A stretch of DNA of 35,285 nucleotides from Verrucomicrobiota bacterium (GTDB lineage Bacteria; Verrucomicrobiota; Verrucomicrobiia; Limisphaerales; Fontisphaeraceae). Position numbers and translations under genes: made by a program. The DNA is taken from assembly GCA_037139415.1 (NCBI GenBank), contig JBAXGN010000071.1, positions 1 through 35,285 of the forward strand. Direction: 5' to 3'. Positions 18,571 through 25,880 of the stretch are shown in pieces (the stretch's first letter is position 1; every line of letters starts with the position of its first letter). Below the pieces are notes generated by a model that had not been told where the DNA came from, ran no database searches, and saw only the letters and a program-made list of their open reading frames with translations.

Positions 18571-21093
18571 GTGAAATCCATTACGTTTTATCTTTCATAC
18601 GCAGTGATGCTGCTGACGGTGCAGGCAGCGGAACGAACATTCGTGCAAGTACGCGAATCGAATCGCGTGGTATCCGTGGAAAACCGCCTGGTGCGCGTCA
18701 ACTACGACCTGGCCAAGGGTACCTATAGCGCTACGGATAAGAAACGCGACCGCGTGATTATTGCGAATGCCACGACCAAGCTTGACCAATTTTCATCGGC
18801 GGGAGCTGAGAATACGTTTGTCGTTGAACCGCTCAGTGATGCGCTGGGCATGGGACGGTCGATATTAATCACCAGCAAGGTGTCCGGCGGCCCGAAACTA
18901 TTGTTGCAAATCTCCCTCTATGACGAGCGTGGCTTTATCACACTCGCCGCCGGATTGGAAAATACCACGGACAAGGTCATTCAACTCCGGGACATTACGA
19001 CGCTGGATGGCGAAGCCTTCGCCGGGTTTGAAACGCAGACCCGCTACAGCACGTTGGATGGATTCAGCGGCGGTGCCAAGACATACGTCGCGCATGACGG
19101 ACGCAAACGGAAAAGCCTGAACAATCTGCTGGTGACTTTTGGCAATCCCGGCGTAAACCGGTCACTCGTGGTGGGCGGGCTGAGCTACGAGGAGTTTGAA
19201 AAGTACGCCGAGCTAGAGCGCGGTCCCAAGGCGTTGGCCGTCCGGCTATTCGCCAATGATCCAGTAGGCAAGCGGATTGATCCCGGCACGCGTTACCTGG
19301 TGGCCAAGGACCGGTTCTATGTGGACTTCATGATCGACAACCCGTTTGACGCGCTGGAGGCGTACGCCAATCAGGTTCGGCTGGCGCAATCCGTGGTGCT
19401 GCCGGTATGCCGGTTCCCGATTGTGGATACCTGGTTTGCCCAAGTGCCGCATTTCGGCGGGGGCGAAGATCGCGCCGGTTATCGCGCGCAAAACGATTCG
19501 GTTGGCGCGGTGGAGGAAATGGAATGCGTGGTGCGGAGCGGCTTTCTGAAGTACGCACCGGTAGCCGTGCTGATCGAGCCGGACCTTTACGATCCCCACA
19601 ACCAGCAAGGATGGTGGGACGATGAGCATTGGCAACGCGGGCCAAGTAACCGGGCCAAGAACGCCGGGAACTGGGTTAGTTCACACGGCCAGTTTGTGCC
19701 GCCTTACGAAACGGCCCGGAAATGGGCGGGCGCCGTCAAAGCGTTGGGCGGCATCCCGATGATTTATATCCAGACTGGATTCCGTTCGCAGGATTACGCG
19801 GAAAAATTTCCCGGCCACATGCTGCACAACGAGCCCAACGCGCCGCATCTCAACGAAAAGGGGGAGCAGCTTTACCGCGACAAGGAGAAGAAACAGCCGC
19901 GCAAGCTGGGCTACGATTACACCGATCCCGGTTTCATCACTCACGTCCGCGAAGTCTGGGAAAACCTGCGGTTGGCTGGCGTACAGGGCGTGAAGTTCGA
20001 TTATCCCGACTTCCCTTTCACCGGCTGGCCCACGCGCGGCGGCATGGAGGACCCCTACGCCACCACCGCGATGCATTATCGCAACATCTTCCGCCTGGCC
20101 AAAGAGGGACTCGGCCCGGATTGTTACCTGCATGAACGGGCCTTGGATCGCGGTTCGGATGTTACGCTGGGCCTGGTTACCTCGCAGCGCACCGAGGGCG
20201 ACACCGACAACGTTGATCCCACCATGATCTCGCGTGTCGGGCTGCGCTGGTATAAAAACCGAAACATCCTGAACTATGACATGGATGGCAAAAACCCTTT
20301 TCATGCCGTGCCGGCAAACCGCGATGGACAGCGCGCCATGCTGACGATGTCGTACGTGGCCGCTGGCACCCTGATGATTGTGCCGAGCTTTGGCCGCATG
20401 ACCGCCGATCAATTGCATGACCTTTCCCGCCTATATCCGTTCCATGCCAACCGCCAGAGTGCCCGGCCCGTGGACGCCTTCACTAGCACATGGCCGCACA
20501 TCTACGACTTCAAGGTTAATTCACACTGGCACCAGCTCACGTTTTACAACACCGATACCACGAACAGCGCCACGGTAGCGGTGGATTTGGCTGGTGACAC
20601 TGCGTTTGGAGCACTCGGGCTCGATCCGGCAAAACACTATTACGTTTACGACTTCTGGAACGATGCCCTCCTGGGTAAATTTCCCGGCAAACAACGCTTG
20701 GAACAAACACTGCGCCCTGGTGAGGCAAGGATGATGTCCATTCACGAGGTCGAGGCGCATCCGCAATTTCTCTCCACCGATCGTCACCTCATGCAAGGAT
20801 ATGTGGACCTGCTGGGTTGCGATTGGGATGAGGCCAAGAAGCAATTGCGTGGCGTAGCCAATGTGGTTGGTGGTGAACCTTACCTGATCATCCTCGCCAC
20901 CAATGGGCAAAAACCAGCCGCTGCGACGGTGGACGAAACCATTGAGAAGGATATTGTCAAATCGGGGCTGGCTCCCGTCAAGAGTAAGGCCGCACTCCGA
21001 CCGGTGGCCGGCAAACCTGACCTCATCGAGTTGATTCTCGAACGCTCTGCCAACGGGCCAATCGCCTGGACCATATCTTTTCAAACGCCATGA
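18571..21093 (+). CDS. Secreted glycoside hydrolase of clan GH-D (GH36-like, possible alpha-galactosidase)
   Basis: This 840-residue protein begins at GTG 18571, 16 bases after the fucosidase stop; the signal peptide is MKSITFYLSYAVMLLTVQA. The N-terminal ~270 residues form a beta-supersandwich like that of GH36 (VENRLVRVNYDLAKGTYSAT). A TIM barrel follows. VQGVKFDYPDF carries the likely nucleophile Asp477 in the K-x-D-x pattern of clan GH-D, and SQRTEGDTDNVDP (around residue 544) is a candidate for the acid/base region. A C-terminal beta domain closes the chain. Clan GH-D enzymes cleave alpha-galactosides or alpha-N-acetylgalactosaminides. The family number and substrate are not certain. Its TGA overlaps the ATG of the esterase relic at 21090 (ATGA). 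Confidence 0.8.
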   Translation: MKSITFYLSYAVMLLTVQAAERTFVQVRESNRVVSVENRLVRVNYDLAKGTYSATDKKRDRVIIANATTKLDQFSSAGAENTFVVEPLSDALGMGRSILITSKVSGGPKLLLQISLYDERGFITLAAGLENTTDKVIQLRDITTLDGEAFAGFETQTRYSTLDGFSGGAKTYVAHDGRKRKSLNNLLVTFGNPGVNRSLVVGGLSYEEFEKYAELERGPKALAVRLFANDPVGKRIDPGTRYLVAKDRFYVDFMIDNPFDALEAYANQVRLAQSVVLPVCRFPIVDTWFAQVPHFGGGEDRAGYRAQNDSVGAVEEMECVVRSGFLKYAPVAVLIEPDLYDPHNQQGWWDDEHWQRGPSNRAKNAGNWVSSHGQFVPPYETARKWAGAVKALGGIPMIYIQTGFRSQDYAEKFPGHMLHNEPNAPHLNEKGEQLYRDKEKKQPRKLGYDYTDPGFITHVREVWENLRLAGVQGVKFDYPDFPFTGWPTRGGMEDPYATTAMHYRNIFRLAKEGLGPDCYLHERALDRGSDVTLGLVTSQRTEGDTDNVDPTMISRVGLRWYKNRNILNYDMDGKNPFHAVPANRDGQRAMLTMSYVAAGTLMIVPSFGRMTADQLHDLSRLYPFHANRQSARPVDAFTSTWPHIYDFKVNSHWHQLTFYNTDTTNSATVAVDLAGDTAFGALGLDPAKHYYVYDFWNDALLGKFPGKQRLEQTLRPGEARMMSIHEVEAHPQFLSTDRHLMQGYVDLLGCDWDEAKKQLRGVANVVGGEPYLIILATNGQKPAAATVDETIEKDIVKSGLAPVKSKAALRPVAGKPDLIELILERSANGPIAWTISFQTP

Positions 21094-21250
21094 CCGGAAA
21101 ACTGCTTTTCCTCTTCGTGTAATTGCCCGCGTACGATTCGCCGGGCAAAAGCGATGACTGAGCCACCCTGCGCGAATCCATGCTGGTGACGCTGCAAACC
21201 GTGACCAACACCGCGATGGTCGTGACCATTGATCATGGAGAAATAGCAGG
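21090..21250 (+). pseudogene. Relic of a sialate O-acetylesterase gene with internal deletions
   Basis: This stretch is a shrunken copy of the intact esterase gene at 22666-24201. It begins ATGACCGGAAAACTGCTT, identical to the first 18 bases of the intact gene. It then jumps to sequence matching about 23636-23768 (FLFV-stop-LPAYDSPGKSDD, continuing to TIDHGE), and ends GAGAAATAG, the same last codons as the intact gene (E-K-stop). Two point changes turned a glutamine codon into TAA and a tryptophan codon into TGA. The start codon overlaps the stop of the GH36-like gene, which shows that the ancestral operon ran sigma-FecR-fucosidase-GH36-esterase. It cannot make a working enzyme: the GQSNM serine is gone. 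Confidence 0.88.
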
Positions 21251-21251
21251 A

Positions 21252-21357
21252 AAATCACCCTTGCTTCCTTAACGGGGGTGGGCGTAGGTTTCCAATCATG
21301 AATCGTGAGCCAAAAGTCATGCGCCTTTACTGCAAGGCGACCTGTGAACATCAACTT
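21252..21357 (+). repeat. Intergenic element E1, copy 4a (inside duplication copy A)
   Basis: This copy begins AAATCACCCTTGCTTCC, has GGGGGTGGGCGTAGG and ATCGTGAGCCAAAAGTCATG, and ends GGCGACCTGTGAACAT. It lies between the esterase relic and the 203-residue gene. A short frame from ATG 21298 (MNREPKVMRLY...) runs through the element and stops at TGA 21361-21363, overlapping the next gene's ATG, so it could be a coupled leader peptide. Insertions between copies break that frame, so I do not call it a gene. Confidence 0.75.
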
Positions 21358-21359
21358 CT

Positions 21360-21971
21360 ATGAGAATCATGCTTCAATACTTTGCTGGTCTGGTCTGGCT
21401 TGTCGCCACGAGTTGTCCGGGCGCAGACCAATCGTATTACCAAAGTTATCTGGCCTTGGTGGGCACCAACGATGAATGCCAAATCGGGTACGTTTGTTCT
21501 CCGCTTTTGTTGGATACAAATAATACCACGCCTAAACTTACCAACGAGGTGATCAACCTGCATGACAGCAATGTTCAAGGGTGCCTCGGCAAGATTTGCC
21601 TTGGAATGACCATGGACGAGGTGGTTGCTGCCTGGGGTAAACCGCAGCGGTTTTATTCCCGATGTCTCGGCGGGCGGCGTCTTGATTACTGGGACGCAAT
21701 TGTGATATTTGATCCCGGCAGCAATTCGGTTTTGAAAATCATTTCCAAGCGTAATGAGAATCGCCGCTTTGAAAAGGGCCTTAGCGCGTCCTCTCCAATG
21801 GCAGACTTTATTCAAATTCTTGGCACTCCCACCAGACGTTCCGATGACCCTCCTTATTGCAATTTAATGTATGATATGCCTGCTGGGACTTTGAATCTGC
21901 ATTTTTATGTGAATCTCCTTTCCAGCTTCCGCTTGGAGCGCCGGTCTGATAAACCTGTGCCAAAGCAATAA
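21360..21971 (+). CDS. Secreted SmpA/BamE-like protein, duplicate 1
   Basis: This is a 203-residue exported protein with signal peptide MRIMLQYFAGLVWLVATSCPGA. In the mature part, LLLDTNNTT precedes ICLGMTMDEVVAAWGKPQ, the G-M-T-x-x-E-V-x-x-x-W-G-K-P motif of the SmpA/BamE fold, then RLDYWDAIVIFDPGS. A second, weaker copy of the motif follows (SPMADFIQILGTPTRR), suggesting two half-domains. Several cysteines are present. The protein is identical to the one at 25007-25618 and related to the one at 491-1369. BamE-fold proteins usually bind other envelope proteins; the partner here is unknown. An upstream element E1 forms its whole leader region. Confidence 0.8.
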   Translation: MRIMLQYFAGLVWLVATSCPGADQSYYQSYLALVGTNDECQIGYVCSPLLLDTNNTTPKLTNEVINLHDSNVQGCLGKICLGMTMDEVVAAWGKPQRFYSRCLGGRRLDYWDAIVIFDPGSNSVLKIISKRNENRRFEKGLSASSPMADFIQILGTPTRRSDDPPYCNLMYDMPAGTLNLHFYVNLLSSFRLERRSDKPVPKQ

Positions 21972-22052
21972 TGGGAATGGGGGAATTCCTGCTTCACCGC
22001 AACGCGACCCGTGAGTGCATGAACAGTGACAAAAAACAATTTCTTATCAGGT

Positions 22053-22352
22053 ATGGATAACACCCCGAAAAACCGGCTAAAGAACCGCTGTTACGCGATC
22101 TCGTACCTGCTCCTGCTTATGCCGGTCGCCCAACTTGTATTTCTTGCGGCCTGGCCCCGTGGGATACCCCATGCCTTCCTCATCGATAGTTGGATGGTTT
22201 CGATAGTTATCGGTTGTTTGTGCGTGTTCATCGGCAGCGGGCTCATGAGCAAGAAACCGATCGAAACTTTGGGAAACCTGGCCTTGGCGCTCCATATCAC
22301 CTCTCTGGTCGTCTTGGTGGCATACGAACTTTGTAACTCCTATGACAAATGA
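22053..22352 (+). CDS. Small membrane protein with three predicted transmembrane segments
   Basis: This 99-residue protein, if begun at ATG 22053, has a basic start (MDNTPKNRLKNRCY) and three hydrophobic segments: about 13-32 (AISYLLLLMPVAQLVFLAAW), 44-64 (SWMVSIVIGCLCVFIGSGLM) and 73-92 (LGNLALALHITSLVVLVAYE). A GTG at 22026 would add nine residues. I do not recognise the family. It follows duplication copy A by about 80 bp, and the sequence between (about 21984-22022) resembles the tail of element E1. The positive-inside pattern suggests a cytoplasmic N terminus. Confidence 0.65.
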   Translation: MDNTPKNRLKNRCYAISYLLLLMPVAQLVFLAAWPRGIPHAFLIDSWMVSIVIGCLCVFIGSGLMSKKPIETLGNLALALHITSLVVLVAYELCNSYDK

Positions 22353-22516
22353 CGCATCCGGCAACGAATTGTCTTTCTTTCATTGAACCAGTTTCCCCGA
22401 TCCTGCACGCACTGAAAGAATAACCCCCACTTAAAACCGCGCATTGGGCCAAAACTGGGCCTCTGGGCTTAAATCCTGCAACCTCCAGCTAAAGCGGACA
22501 AGGTCTTGTCCGGGGG
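22353..22516. other. Intergenic region before the esterase gene
   Basis: No gene is visible. A short inverted repeat, GACAAGGTCTTGTC (about 22498-22511), precedes element E1. It could act as an operator-like palindrome or part of a transcript hairpin, but there is no following T run to call it a terminator. Confidence 0.4.
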
Positions 22517-22622
22517 AAAATTCCCCCTTGATTCCCTAACCGGGGCGGGCGTAGGGTCGCCGGCATGCAGCGTGAGCCAACAGCAGTGTCTTTACCGCAG
22601 CGCGACCCATGAGCGCATCATT
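22517..22622 (+). repeat. Intergenic element E1, copy 2
   Basis: This copy reads AAAATTCCCCCTTGATTCCC, then CCGGGGCGGGCGTAGGGTC, CAGCGTGAGCCAACAGCAGT and CCGCAGCGCGACCCATGAGC. It lies 43 bp upstream of the esterase start at 22666 and matches the other four copies in block order. An alternative in-frame ATG (22609) for the esterase falls inside this copy. Confidence 0.75.
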
Positions 22623-22665
22623 GAACTCGAAGCCAATGCCATCCCGTGGCGTCTTCCGCAACATC

Positions 22666-24201
22666 ATGACCGGAAAACTGCTTTGCCTCGCCCTTTTATT
22701 CCCGTGCCTGGCTGGGGCCACCGTTCACCTCCCCCATCTGTTCTCGCATGGCATGGGGTTGCAGCGGGATCAGCCGGTGCCGTTCTGGGGTTGGGCGGAG
22801 CCGGGGGAGAGCGTGACGGTGGAGTTCGCCGAGCAGGTGAAGCCCGTGAAGGCCGATGCCACCGGCAAGTGGCAGATCGCGCTGGATCCCCTGCCCGCCA
22901 GCGCGGCGCCGCGAACCTTGCGGATCAATTCAGCAAGCGTCACCAACGTGCTCGTCGGCGATGTTTTTCTTTGCTCGGGCCAATCCAACATGGCGATGTC
23001 CATGGAGGCCGCCCGCCGCTACCCGGGAACTGCGGAGGACATCCAGTCCACCAGCCTGCCGGCGGTGCGCTTCTTCCAAGCCCCCAACGCCACGTTCCGG
23101 GAAACGCCGCAGGAGGATGTGGAGGCCAAATGGGAACCCGTGGCGCCGGCCAACAATGCCCACCTCTCCGCCGTGGCGTTTTACTTCGCGAAATCCCTGC
23201 ATGCGCACCTCCAGGTGCCGCTCGGCATCCTGCGCGCCTCCCATGGCGGCGGCTCCGCGGAGATCAAAATGCCCCGGGAAGCCCTGCTCTCCGTGCCCAG
23301 CGGCAAGAAGTTCTATGAAGATGCCATCAAGCGCGCCAGCCCGGAAAGCGTGGCGGCCCGCAACCGCATCTTCCAGGAGCGTTATGAGGCCGCCGTCCGC
23401 GATGCCAAGGCCAAAGGCGCCAAACCGCCCGAGCCGCCCAAGCCGGTTTCGGCCGTGGATGGCGGTTACCCGTGCAGCGATTGGAACGGCGTCATTGCGC
23501 CGATCATCCCCTACGCCAAGCGCGGCATCGTCTGGTACCAGGGCGAACACAACGCCGGGCGCGCCTTTGCCTACCGGGAGATTTTCCCCGCGCTGATCCG
23601 CAGTTGGCGCGCGGCCAGCGGCCAGCCGGGCCTGCCGTTCCTCTTCGTGCAATTGCCCGCCTACGATTCGCCGGGCAAAAGCGATGACTGGGCCACCCTG
23701 CGCGAATCCATGCTGGTGACACTGCAAACCGTGACCAACACTGCGATGATCGTGACCATTGACCATGGCGAGCGGGACAACATCCACCCCGCCGACAAGC
23801 AACCCGTCGGCGAACGGCTGGCCCTGGAGGCGCGGCGGCTGATCTACGGCCAACCGGTGACCGGGTGCGGGCCGTTGTACGCCAGGTTCACCGTGGATGG
23901 CGCGAACCTCGTCGTGCGATTTCGTGACACGGGCGTCTCGCCCGTGAGTCTGAGCGCGACCACCACCCCAGCCATGGGCGGGACGCCCATGCTCCTCAGC
24001 GGCTTCACGCTTGCCGGTGAAGATCGCAAATTCGTGGCGGCCACGGCGGTGATTCGTGGCAACACCGTGGTCCTCAGCAGTCCCGCCGTGCCCAAGCCCG
24101 TGGCGGCGCGGTATGCGTGGGCCAACTGGCCGCAACCCAGCCTGTTCGACGCTCAAGGCTTGCCCGCCTCCCCCTTCCGCACAGATGACTGGGAGAAATA
24201 G
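22666..24201 (+). CDS. Sialate O-acetylesterase (SGNH/DUF303 family)
   Basis: This 511-residue secreted esterase has the signal peptide MTGKLLCLALLFPCLAGA. It removes O-acetyl groups from sialic acids so that sialic-acid enzymes can act. The serine motif is VFLCSGQSNM, with the nucleophile Ser107. The Asp-His pair is in DNIHPADK (Asp371, His374), and GVIAPIIPYAKRGIVWYQGE is a family hallmark. The start at 22666 rather than 22609 is supported by the relic at 21090, whose homology begins exactly at this ATG. Near the C terminus (about residues 420-445) the coding frame contains two perfect DNA hairpins of a REP-like element. It probably serves with the sialic-acid operon at 26.3-29.9 kb. Confidence 0.93.
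   Translation: MTGKLLCLALLFPCLAGATVHLPHLFSHGMGLQRDQPVPFWGWAEPGESVTVEFAEQVKPVKADATGKWQIALDPLPASAAPRTLRINSASVTNVLVGDVFLCSGQSNMAMSMEAARRYPGTAEDIQSTSLPAVRFFQAPNATFRETPQEDVEAKWEPVAPANNAHLSAVAFYFAKSLHAHLQVPLGILRASHGGGSAEIKMPREALLSVPSGKKFYEDAIKRASPESVAARNRIFQERYEAAVRDAKAKGAKPPEPPKPVSAVDGGYPCSDWNGVIAPIIPYAKRGIVWYQGEHNAGRAFAYREIFPALIRSWRAASGQPGLPFLFVQLPAYDSPGKSDDWATLRESMLVTLQTVTNTAMIVTIDHGERDNIHPADKQPVGERLALEARRLIYGQPVTGCGPLYARFTVDGANLVVRFRDTGVSPVSLSATTTPAMGGTPMLLSGFTLAGEDRKFVAATAVIRGNTVVLSSPAVPKPVAARYAWANWPQPSLFDAQGLPASPFRTDDWEK
23928..23991. repeat. REP-like double palindrome inside the esterase coding frame
   Basis: Two perfect 8-bp-arm hairpins lie 26 bp apart: CACGGGCGTCTCGCCCGTG at 23928-23946 (loop TCT) and CATGGGCGGGACGCCCATG at 23973-23991 (loop GGA). 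Their core arms, GGGCG and CGCCC, are shared. They translate as DTGVSPV and AMGGTPM, a peptide pair I associate with palindromic elements recurring in Verrucomicrobia and Planctomycetes proteins. The insertion keeps the frame open. Confidence 0.8.
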
Positions 24202-24204
24202 CGT

Positions 24205-24300
24205 AAAAAATCCCCCTTGCTTCCCCGTTGGGGGCGGGCGTAGGGTCAGCCGCAAGCATCGTGAGTCAAAAGCGATTGCTTATCAGTGGAAGCAGAAAGG
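24205..24300 (+). repeat. Intergenic element E1, copy 3
   Basis: This copy reads AAAAAATCCCCCTTGCTTCC, then CCGTTGGGGGCGGGCGTAGG, GCATCGTGAGTCAAAAGCGA and a diverged tail. It begins three bases after the esterase stop and ends just before the gene at 24309. CCCC-GTT-GGGG makes a small hairpin. Confidence 0.75.
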
Positions 24301-24308
24301 AAAATGAC

Positions 24309-24788
24309 ATGAAAGCATGGCTATTAATCGGTCTGGTGGTTGTTTCGTCGGTTTGCATGAATGGCGCAGACCAAACGGCGAAATGCACGTTCTCGAATCA
24401 GGGTTATTCGATCGCGCCATTGGATGAAGCGCCGGCGGGCGATACGACCTACCATTGCCTGACGATGTTTATGCCGGTATCGGATGGCTTCGCCCCCAAT
24501 GTCGTCGTGCAACTTCAGCGGTATACCGGAACCATCGCCGAGTATGTCGCCCTTTCAAAGCTGTCATTGGCCGCGCAAGGAATGACAATCACCAAGGAAT
24601 CAGCCACGGAGACCACGGTCGTTTTTGAATACAAGGGAACGTTTAAAGGCCGACCCCTTCATTGGTACGCCAAGGCCGTCAAGAACGGCGCCAAAGTTGT
24701 TCTGGCGACCGCCGCCGCCACCGAAGGCCAGTGGAAAACCGCTTCCGAAAAACTCCTGAAGTGCGTTAACAGCGCTGAAGCCAATTAG
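24309..24788 (+). CDS. Small secreted protein, possible DcrB/PsbP-like fold
   Basis: This 159-residue exported protein has signal peptide MKAWLLIGLVVVSSVCMNGA and a good ribosome-binding site (AAAGGA, about 8 bases upstream). The mature part reads as alternating beta strands and one helix: TTYHCLTMFMPVSDGFAPNV, VVVQLQRYTGTIAEYVALSK, and TVVFEYKGTFKGRPLHWYAK. The order (cleft strand, 'N-V-V-V', 'I-x-E-Y-x-x-L-S', then a transfer of 'G-x-x-K-G-R-P-L' and 'V-V-L-A-T-A') resembles the DcrB/PsbP-like (Mog1/PsbP) fold, but I cannot confirm it. Function is unknown. It lies 107 bp after the esterase. Confidence 0.65.
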   Translation: MKAWLLIGLVVVSSVCMNGADQTAKCTFSNQGYSIAPLDEAPAGDTTYHCLTMFMPVSDGFAPNVVVQLQRYTGTIAEYVALSKLSLAAQGMTITKESATETTVVFEYKGTFKGRPLHWYAKAVKNGAKVVLATAAATEGQWKTASEKLLKCVNSAEAN

Positions 24789-24898
24789 GGCGGACCATGG
24801 ATGATTTTTGGCGACAAACCGGACAAACCATTATTTATCGCGGATAAGGGGGCGGGGTGTTCACCGCTGGTCCGCCCGGAAACCAACTTTCCCGGCAG

Positions 24899-25004
24899 AA
24901 ATCACCCTTGCTTCCTTAACGGGGGTGGGCGTAGGTTTCCAATCATGAATCGTGAGCCAAAAGTCATGCGCCTTTACTGCAAGGCGACCTGTGAACATCA
25001 ACTT
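24899..25004 (+). repeat. Intergenic element E1, copy 4b (inside duplication copy B)
   Basis: This is identical to the element at 21252-21357, as part of the 732-bp duplication. It ends two bases before the ATG at 25007. Confidence 0.75.
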
Positions 25005-25006
25005 CT

Positions 25007-25618
25007 ATGAGAATCATGCTTCAATACTTTGCTGGTCTGGTCTGGCTTGTCGCCACGAGTTGTCCGGGCGCAGACCAATCGTATTACCAAAGTTATCTGG
25101 CCTTGGTGGGCACCAACGATGAATGCCAAATCGGGTACGTTTGTTCTCCGCTTTTGTTGGATACAAATAATACCACGCCTAAACTTACCAACGAGGTGAT
25201 CAACCTGCATGACAGCAATGTTCAAGGGTGCCTCGGCAAGATTTGCCTTGGAATGACCATGGACGAGGTGGTTGCTGCCTGGGGTAAACCGCAGCGGTTT
25301 TATTCCCGATGTCTCGGCGGGCGGCGTCTTGATTACTGGGACGCAATTGTGATATTTGATCCCGGCAGCAATTCGGTTTTGAAAATCATTTCCAAGCGTA
25401 ATGAGAATCGCCGCTTTGAAAAGGGCCTTAGCGCGTCCTCTCCAATGGCAGACTTTATTCAAATTCTTGGCACTCCCACCAGACGTTCCGATGACCCTCC
25501 TTATTGCAATTTAATGTATGATATGCCTGCTGGGACTTTGAATCTGCATTTTTATGTGAATCTCCTTTCCAGCTTCCGCTTGGAGCGCCGGTCTGATAAA
25601 CCGGTGCCAAAGCAATAA
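25007..25618 (+). CDS. Secreted SmpA/BamE-like protein, duplicate 2
   Basis: This 203-residue protein is identical to that encoded at 21360-21971; the only nucleotide change in the gene is silent. It has the same signal peptide, the ICLGMTMDEVVAAWGKP block and the RLDYWDAIVIF segment. Two identical copies in one locus may raise dosage or simply reflect a recent duplication that has not yet decayed. Confidence 0.8.
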   Translation: MRIMLQYFAGLVWLVATSCPGADQSYYQSYLALVGTNDECQIGYVCSPLLLDTNNTTPKLTNEVINLHDSNVQGCLGKICLGMTMDEVVAAWGKPQRFYSRCLGGRRLDYWDAIVIFDPGSNSVLKIISKRNENRRFEKGLSASSPMADFIQILGTPTRRSDDPPYCNLMYDMPAGTLNLHFYVNLLSSFRLERRSDKPVPKQ

Positions 25619-25880
25619 TGGGAATGGGGGGACTCCTGCTTTTCCGTAATGCGCCCCGTGAACGCTACACCCTGTCCATCCTCCGGATTGAGGGAGCGCA
25701 ATCCCGCGCCAGGTCAGGTGACGGCAGGGGATGCGCTGGAACAATTAGAATTGCGCCCCCACCGGCCAGGATTGGTGGCAGGGCCGAAGGCCCGTCATGT
25801 GATAGCCCGGGCTGAAGGCCCGGGGAAAAGCCCCCCGTCAACCGTCCCGCCCTGTAAGGGCGGCATGACCTCCGGAACAC

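Larger units (their letters stand above)
21252..21983 (+). repeat. 732-bp duplication, copy A
   Basis: This segment is identical to 24899-25630 (offset 3647) apart from one base I found (T at 21956 versus G at 25603, a silent change in a proline codon). It holds intergenic element E1 and the complete 203-residue gene. Identity falls off sharply after 21983. Such high identity, including third codon positions and non-coding DNA, points to a very recent copy event or gene conversion. Confidence 0.95.
24899..25630 (+). repeat. 732-bp duplication, copy B
   Basis: This is the second copy of the segment at 21252-21983, differing at one base (G at 25603). It includes element E1 and the full 203-residue gene. 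The upstream neighbour here is the 159-residue gene instead of the esterase relic, and downstream lies repeat-rich non-coding DNA. Confidence 0.95.

Noticed and set aside
22930-24255. A 441-codon minus-strand frame opposite the esterase gene
   Set aside because: Shadow of the esterase; glycine- and histidine-rich text without a motif.
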